A stretch of DNA of 64,000 nucleotides from Phaeotremella fagi (lineage: Eukaryota; Basidiomycota; Tremellomycetes; Tremellales; Phaeotremellaceae): contig BCHU01000002.1 of NCBI GenBank assembly GCA_001599715.1, forward strand, positions 1,736,001-1,800,000, written 5' to 3'. The notes beneath the pieces were generated by a model. The model saw only the letters and a program-made list of their open reading frames with translations, was not told the origin of the DNA and searched no databases. Shown piece after piece: positions 58,208 through 64,000 of this stretch; position 1 is the stretch's first letter, and every line of letters begins with the position of its first letter. The translations under genes were made by a program, and so were the position numbers.

Positions 58208-58798
58208 TCTAGTTCAATGAATATGGATAGATTCAGTCTGGGAATGATGACTGATCTTCCTATTCGAAGTCCTCTTATATCATTCTTTGTAATACAACAT
58301 TGGAGTCGATGAGAATAGAAGATAGTAAATTGATCCGGTCACCTTCTTGATGGATTGAAATGGTGCGTTTTGATTGGTTCATCGCTCACCTACAACTTTG
58401 GTTTGTAACCATCGCTCACCTGGTGACGCTTTTCGGACATCTCCAACAGCATGAATCTTTGTAATCCAAAGGTTTGTCACCGGATTGTCAACGGAATAAC
58501 ATGGACCGTACCTGCGCTGAGGCACTTGACCGTCCCTTCAAGAGTCTGTACAGGCAATTAGTTCAGTAAGAGTAATGTGTAAGAAGTATGATTGGTCAGG
58601 TCATTGATCTCTTTCTGGAGATACCGTGGTGGTCGTCATTCTCATCGGTGACCGACAAGTGGATGAAGTCTGCTCCTCAGCGGTCAGCGTCTTCTTTTCA
58701 GTCTTGCGGATGGATCACTTAAGAGATCAAATTCAGAAGGTGGAAGTTCAAAATTCTTGCAAATCAATCTCATTCTCCAATCACCTCTTCCATACACA
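58208..58798. promoter_or_regulatory. Divergent promoter, urea transporter / amidase
   Basis: About 590 bp. Contains the full inverted element TCGGTGACCGA (58645-58655), partial versions CCGGTCACC (58335-58343) and GTCACCGG (58476-58483), and a CCG-N9-CGG pair (58480-58494). No exon recognised. Confidence 0.5.
58645..58655. promoter_or_regulatory. Inverted element TCGGTGACCGA shared with the regulator promoter
   Basis: Reverse complement of the element at 54735-54745, with the CGG-N3-CCG arrangement expected of a Zn2Cys6 dimer site. It lies about 145 bp upstream of the amidase ATG. Confidence 0.6.
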
Positions 58799-60948
58799 AT
58801 GCCCATTCCCGTTCCAGCAACCAAAGAAACATGGAAAGAGATCGCAGCTAAACGCCAAGCAGCTGTGGCATCGACCTTTCCAACTGAAGCTCTGTTGAAA
58901 GAAGTCCCAGAGGCGTCTTTGCTTAATGTCATGGACATTCCTCGAGAGAGTGGTTTACTCACTCCCAAGGAGCTTGTCATCACTGAAAGTCTCGAGGTTG
59001 AAGCTCTTTTGGCTGCCATCGCCAAAGGAGAATACACTTCCAAAGAAGTGGCAACTGCTTTTATCAAACGGGCTGTAATCGCTCAGCAGCTCGTGAATGT
59101 CACCTCTTGATGATCGAAACCATACTAACTCCCTGTACAGGTAAATCCGATATCAGAAGCTTTCTTTGATAAAGCTTTGAAACGAGCTGATGAACTTGAT
59201 GCCTATTATGCTAAGACAGGCAAAACGATCGGTCCTCTACAGTGAGTCGGCCTACTGAGTTATTTACAATCGTCAGAGAAAATTTGCTAAACTTAATACA
59301 GCGGTTGTAAGCTCGGTTCTTTAGTCAGTTGGCATAGATATTGACCTTAGGATTAGTACCCATCTCACTCAAAGACCAAATTGAAGTCGAAGGTACTCAT
59401 CACACCATGTCTTACATCGGTTGGGTTGGCAATGTAGCAAAGTACAACTCTGTCTTGACTGAGATTTTGATCACACAAGGAGTGAGTAATCTACCAAAGA
59501 CACATATTGACATTCAGGCTATTCCTTACTGTCGTACTAATATGGCGCAATCCTTGTTCTTTGGTGAAGGCTATAACAACGTTTATGGTCGTGCTTTGAA
59601 TCCTGTCAACGTAAGTCGAGAGTTATTACTTGGACTCACGATACCATAGCGTACTGTAAGCACTGGTGGTAGCAGTGGTGGTGAAGGAGCTCTTGTCGCG
59701 ATGCGTGGCTCAATTATAGGAGTAGGAAGTGATATCGGAGGCTCCATTCGTTTACCTGCAGCCTTCTGTGGTGTATGGGGCTTAAGAGGAAGTTACTCAC
59801 GTATCCCTTATTCCAAAGCATCAAATTCTTGCGAGGGTGAGTGTCAATCGCAAACGACTTGAACTAACATTCCCGTAGGTCAAGAGACCATTCGTTCTGT
59901 CCTTGGACCATTGTCCGCCACCCGTGACGGTCTCAAGATCTTTTACAAGGCTGTCCTTGATGCTAAACCATGGGTTTTGGACCCTTGGACACCCCGTATG
60001 CCGTGGTCAGAAGACAGATATCATCTTTCGGAACATGGTGGAGAAGGTGGGAAACTTTGTTTCGCAATTCAATGGGATGATGGAATGGTGAAGCCTTGGC
60101 CTTCTTATCTCAGGGCTATGGAAGAAGTGAAACAATCGCTCCTAGCTGCTGGTCATGAGGGTAAGTAATTTCCCATATATATTGTACTTAAAATCTAATC
60201 TGGACCTTAGTTATCGACTGGAAGCCTTACAAGATAGAAACCGCGTGGACTTTGATTGTAAGTGAAAACCAACCTTTACTCACACTCACTAACTCCCTTC
60301 CAGCGAGAAATCTTCAACGCCGATGGAGCTGCCTACGTCACTGAACAACTAGCTCTCAGTGACGAGCCCCGTCTTCAAGATATGCTAGATCGACCAGGGA
60401 AGGAAATGGGAGTCAACGAATTCTGGAAATTATCTCATCAGAGGACAGTATACATCAAAGAAGCTCTTGATTACTGGAACGCCACTGTTTCTCAAACTTC
60501 CACTGGTCGACCTGTTGATGCCATCATCACTCCCACTGCTGCTACAACTGCTCTACCACATGACACTCCCTTGTGAGTGTAGGAATCTTATCGCCAGACA
60601 GTAACTGACAAATTATAGATACGGTGCATACACTTTCACATCTAACGTCATGGATTACGCCTCAGCTGTTATCCCCATCACCAAAGTCGATGCATCAGTA
60701 GACGTAGTCGGAGAAGCTTTCGAGTACAGAAATGAATCCGAGAAATCAGCTTATGAGCTATGTAAGTGAACACCAGAATTGGATAATATACATTGGTACT
60801 GACGAAAATTAAAACTAAAGATGATCCCGAACAATTCAAAGGTTTACCAATTGGTCTCCAGATCATCGGACGTAAATATGAGGAAGAAGCTGTTCTTAGA
60901 TTCTTGGAGATCGTGGATGACGCTTTGAAGATGAGTCGTGCTGCTTAG
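58799..60948 (+). CDS. Amidase (acetamidase-like, amidase-signature family)
   Basis: Hydrolyses an amide to ammonia and a carboxylate, using a Ser-cisSer-Lys triad. PISLKDQIEVEGTHH supplies the catalytic Lys; VSTGGSSGGEGALVAMRGS is the GGSSGGE signature with the bridging Ser; GSDIGGSIRLPAAFCGVWGL carries the nucleophile Ser. NVMDIPRESGLLTPKELVIT is typical of fungal acetamidases. LYGAYTFTSNVMDYASAVIP and GLPIGLQIIGRKYEEEAVLR form the C-terminal part. About ten introns. To recover the family motif HGLPISLKD, exon 2 (ending at 59241) must join a 5-nt exon (59302-59306) and then the exon starting at 59357. The start is the first ATG giving PVPATKETWKEIAAKRQ. It is paired with the urea transporter and shares its promoter. 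Confidence 0.92.
59302..59306 (+). other. Five-nucleotide microexon of the amidase gene
   Basis: CGGTT lies between a 60-nt intron (59242-59301, GTGAGT...AATACAG) and a 50-nt intron (59307-59356, GTAAGC...GGATTAG). Joined as CA|CGGTT|TA it encodes His-Gly-Leu, giving HGLPISLKD exactly as in other amidases. No single-intron solution that I could find keeps the frame and this motif. Confidence 0.75.
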
Positions 60949-61227
60949 TTGGTTTTGTAATTGCTTCTGGATGTTAGTTTTGCCTGATTGGAAACAGTTA
61001 TTGGTTGTTTCTACTCATTTACTAATTGTATCAGGAATTGTTCTGTCTCATTTGTAATCTGCATTCCAAGGAGGTGATGAAGCAGCAAGCAATTTCCTTC
61101 ACACAGTTCCATTGAAACGTGCATAAAGGACCAGAAAGGAGTGAGCAGCTCCAGTACTGTACTTCTAACGGACTGACCACCTACTTCTGGTGATACATCC
61201 ACAGTCATAGACCTTGCAATTTCTAGC

Positions 61228-62178
61228 ATGACGATAAACTCAACAGCAGAATCCAAATCAATCAAACCAGCCCCAACCCTAACCCTAACCCTCACGTTCA
61301 CAATATGGTTCGAAACCTCCACCATAAATTCGAATGAAATCATCGAATTCCGAGAAAGTCATGATGAGAATATCACCTGGGAGAAAATGACGGTGTATCA
61401 AAAAATCTGGTCGGAAGTGGTGAAAAGAGATTTAGGGTTGTTGCTCACGACACTTGATGTTGATTGTGCTATGGGTCGTATTGACCTTAAAGATGTTTGC
61501 ACTGTTGCTGAGAATTGGGTTTTTGATTGGGCTAGTCGGGTCAACTTGCAGAGTTCTTTGAGTGGGGTCTCGGGGAGGGTGGTAGTTCAGTCTGTATTTC
61601 AGGTTGGTTTTCAAGAGTAGTCAATAGAATTTTGGGTTGTTTATAATTATGTACCTTTTAATCATAAAAGTGACATGTTTCAGAAAATATCATTTGTTGC
61701 TGTGGGAACCAAAAAGATTGGTCGTTGTCGTTGTCGTCAAGGACGAGATTGAAGTCAAATCCACGAAAATCCCTTTTCTCATGTCCACGATTTCACCAAT
61801 TCCAACCATCAACAATCCAGAAAATGACAAGAAGATCCCCACCATCACCATTGGTAATGACACCGAGTCACATCCCAACACCACGTAAGTACTCGTACTG
61901 GACTTATCAACCCGAAAAGTAACTGAACAAAACGGATAGCGCGAGGAGCACCTAAATTTCATCTTCCTTCACAACCAGAACCAATACCACATGCACCTTC
62001 ACGACCAGTCTTAGTCTCATCAACTCTACCACAGCACGATTCTCGTTCTCGTTCAAATACCGTCACCCCAACTTCCAGTGTTAGACCACCTTGGTTGGTT
62101 TCTCGTAGTTTCTCAGAAAATGAATTGAAGATCGTCATCGCCACTCCCCCTGGTGCTGTTTTGATGAATAGGTCTTGA
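61228..62178 (+). CDS. Hypothetical locus, exon structure unresolved
   Basis: The first part (61228-61620) reads as a plausible globular protein: ENITWEKMTVYQKIWSEVVK, LLTTLDVDCAMGRIDLKDVC and TVAENWVFDWASRVN. The last part (about 61935-62178) is a Pro/Ser-rich frame, PKFHLPSQPEPIPHAPSRPV to NELKIVIATPPGAVLMNRS, which joins in phase through a GTAAGT...GATAG intron to the frame reading TPSHIPTPP before 61886. How the first part connects to the rest is unclear; a TTTCAG acceptor at 61683 is usable but the phase does not fit the donors I tested. It could be one or two genes. No family recognised. A minus-strand ORF at 61011-61343 overlaps it and is probably a shadow. Confidence 0.4.
61275..61292 (+). 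repeat. Short telomere-like CCCTAA tract
   Basis: AACCCTAACCCTAACCCT, just under three copies of CCCTAA, within the first hypothetical exon, where it encodes Leu-Thr alternation (TLTLTLT). It is too short to be more than a curiosity. Confidence 0.6.
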
Positions 62179-62394
62179 AAGGGGAAGAAGATTCTTACTC
62201 ATCGGGTTTATCTATATCTTTTGCATATCGATGTAGATCGTTGTTATGATATTAAGTCTTATTACATATGTGTGACGACTGTACAACTGATCCCTACAAC
62301 TGAATGCTTTGGTAGAGTATTATAGTGAGAGTGGATTTGATCATTGGAGGATTCCATTACTGGACAACCTCCTCGGAAGGTGTAACCTGTTCCC

Positions 62395-63996
62395 CTAAAG
62401 GATCGAAGGAAAGATATAAGGGTTTTGAGGATGTTGCTGACGTTGTTGATCAATCTGATAAGGTTGTGATTGCATTGGACCTTGATAAGAAACCCGTGGT
62501 TGTGACTGTCCAGGCGAAAACTGATCTATCGCAAATCGATCATGAGATGTGCCCCGCCCTTGATTCGCGATCATGGCCAACGAGTTATTTTCAGGATGAC
62601 CTTCAATTTGGATTTGATTAGAACCAGATTCGTCTGCTACCACAGCAAGATTAGGACATTTGCGTTTATTGTGACCATACAGTAAACATTGACTACAACG
62701 CTGTTCAGCACCTTTTTTACTTTTCATCGAGCTCTGTTGGTCAACATCAAGACTGGTGATTTCGTCCGGGATGACCTCCACTCTAGCACTGGTACTACCA
62801 TCCCCAGAATCTATGTTCAAATTTCTCTTGTTTGATTTTGGGTTGGCTCGAATCTCAGTGGTGACGGTGGTGATTTTGGTTACTACCGTTGTTGTTTTCG
62901 TTATGGTCTCGGAGGTTTCGTGGATGACTGTGGTGGTTTCTGTTGTTGTTGCTGGACCTGATTTTGTGGTTTTGGGAGAAATTTGAGTGGTTGTAGTTTG
63001 TGGTGGAAGTGAGGTTTGTGATGTTGGTGGTACTTGTGCAATAGTACTGAGATTTGAATCGTTATGATCATCTAATCCTGTCAGATGGCCATTATCCAAT
63101 CCATCATCCATAACCATCAAGGAATCACCCCCACCCCCAAGTCCTTCTGACACCCTATCCAATCCCAAAGTAGGACACCGTCTCCGATTATGACCAAGAA
63201 CCTGGCAAACCCCACAAATCTGTTTCTCCCCTTTCCCCTTCCTCATCCCCTTCCCACCACTAGAAGTGATTTCCTGCTCATCGATAAAAGGATTCCCATC
63301 AAACGAATCAAAGGAGAACGAATTCGAATTCAAGATCGTCTTCTCCCTCTCATCTTGTCGTAGTTTTTGTAGAGCTCTGGTCCCGATTTGTGAATTTTTC
63401 TCGATGGCGAATGATTTTTTTATATCTTGGATCAATTGTTTGGGGTTTGAATTTGGGTTGGTTTTTTGAATATTCTCAAGCTAGAAGTCTCTTATCAGTA
63501 TTTCTGAGATACATATATCAAAATGGAAATATATAGTTCAAAAACGACCTACCTCAGCTCTAACGAAATCACTTCGATAAGGACCATAACGTCTAGAAAC
63601 CTCAGTTTGAAAACAAGAATGTCTATCGAAACAACTAGTGATCCTAATCAAACCATTCGAATCCACATCATCTTCAACAACCTGTTTAACGAATTTATGT
63701 GATCGACTAGTAACGTAAACCCTATAAAGACATCCTTGGGTTTTCTTAGCTGTACAAACGAAAACTCTACTTCCGGTTGAAGCTGACGCTGCTCTGCAGG
63801 TCGCGTTGTTCTGGTCTAGGGAATGTTTGGTAATGTGGTTCTTCGCTTCTAGGAAGGAATGGAATCGTTGGCCTTTGTAGAGTTTTAGTTTTGGTTTTGG
63901 GTTGTGGAGAGGGGTTGAAGTCGGAGATGGGACTTGGTTCTCGGGGTGAGATGTTTTGATTACGATTGTTGAACTTGACGCTACTGAACTTGACAT
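62395..63996 (-). CDS. Transposase-derived zinc DNA-binding domain plus two zinc knuckles
   Basis: Two exons (63996 to about 63550, then about 63482 to 62395) give about 510 aa. Residues 42-130 resemble the WRKY/GCM1-like N-terminal DNA-binding domain of Mutator-like transposases: GQRFHSFLEAKNHITKHSLD, then C81-x7-C89 (CTAKKTQGCLYRVYV) and H126-x-C128 (FDRHSC). Zinc knuckles follow: CGVCQVLGHNRRRC (238-251) and CSQCLLYGHNKRKC (411-424), both C-x2-C-x4-H-x4-C. Between them is a Thr-rich disordered stretch; the C-terminus is Gln/Pro-rich. No transposase catalytic domain is present and no terminal inverted repeats were seen, which fits a domesticated regulator or nucleic-acid-binding protein. 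The ATG at 63996 is close to the window end, so an upstream exon cannot be excluded. Confidence 0.8.
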
Positions 63997-64000
63997 GTTG

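Noticed and set aside
58480..58494. CCG-N9-CGG pair as the main operator of the amidase promoter
   Set aside because: Triplet pairs at arbitrary spacing are common. The shared 11-bp TCGGTSACCGA element is much stronger evidence.
61011..61343. 110-aa minus-strand ORF
   Set aside because: It contains VRVRVRV from the reverse of the CCCTAA tract, overlaps a better plus-strand frame, and has no family features.
1..64000. tRNA genes, CRISPR arrays, insertion sequences
   Set aside because: I scanned for B-box-like GGTTCRA sites in tRNA context, regular short repeats and terminal inverted repeats and found none that hold up.

Overview
The window is nuclear DNA of a basidiomycete yeast, most likely a tremellalean fungus (Cryptococcus/Kwoniella type). 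The evidence is dense genes on both strands, many introns of about 40-65 bp with GTRAGT donors and CTAAC/CTGAC branch sites, Zn2Cys6 regulators, several MFS carriers, and protein styles familiar from Cryptococcus (beta carbonic anhydrase, GAR-domain protein). This lineage call is inference from gene style, not a database match. I saw no tRNA, rRNA, intact transposon or CRISPR array.

Layout. 1-11 kb is accessory: a small orphan ORF, then a metabolic cluster in which two Zn2Cys6 factors flank a divergent pair, an allantoate/nicotinate-type MFS permease and a flavin (Baeyer-Villiger-type) monooxygenase. The promoter shared by the pair carries a perfect 23-bp CCG-N-CGG palindrome. 11-16 kb is housekeeping: a CBS/PB1 membrane protein with a possible second first exon, mitochondrial ribosomal protein uS13m (spliced; its largest ORF is misleading), and an unknown protein. 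16.5-19.3 kb is a tandem pair of lineage-restricted paralogues with an ADP-ribosyltransferase-like motif order; the second copy is frameshifted. Next come an F-box-like protein, an FAD amine oxidase, a short-chain dehydrogenase and an HDAC8-like deacetylase.

27-49 kb is largely core: OMA1-type mitochondrial protease, a long GAR-domain cytoskeletal protein, ornithine aminotransferase, a large disordered protein, a coiled-coil protein, beta carbonic anhydrase, a mitochondrial two-HMG-box protein whose targeting exon lies across a 355-bp intron, and a DHA1/QDR-type MFS exporter divergent from an aldo-keto reductase. 50.5-52.5 kb holds two orphans.

52.5-61 kb is a nitrogen-scavenging cluster: Zn2Cys6 factor, DUR3-type urea transporter and amidase. 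An 11-bp element (TCGGTSACCGA) occurs once upstream of the factor and once in the transporter/amidase promoter, which suggests an autoregulated regulon. The amidase also needs a 5-nt microexon to restore its HGLPISLKD motif. The window ends with an uncertain hypothetical locus and a protein joining a Mutator-transposase-like zinc DNA-binding domain to two zinc knuckles.

The best candidates for undescribed biology are the ART-like tandem family, the two promoter palindromes tied to cluster regulators, and the transposase-derived zinc-knuckle protein. Intron-exon structures were read by eye from splice signals and frame.
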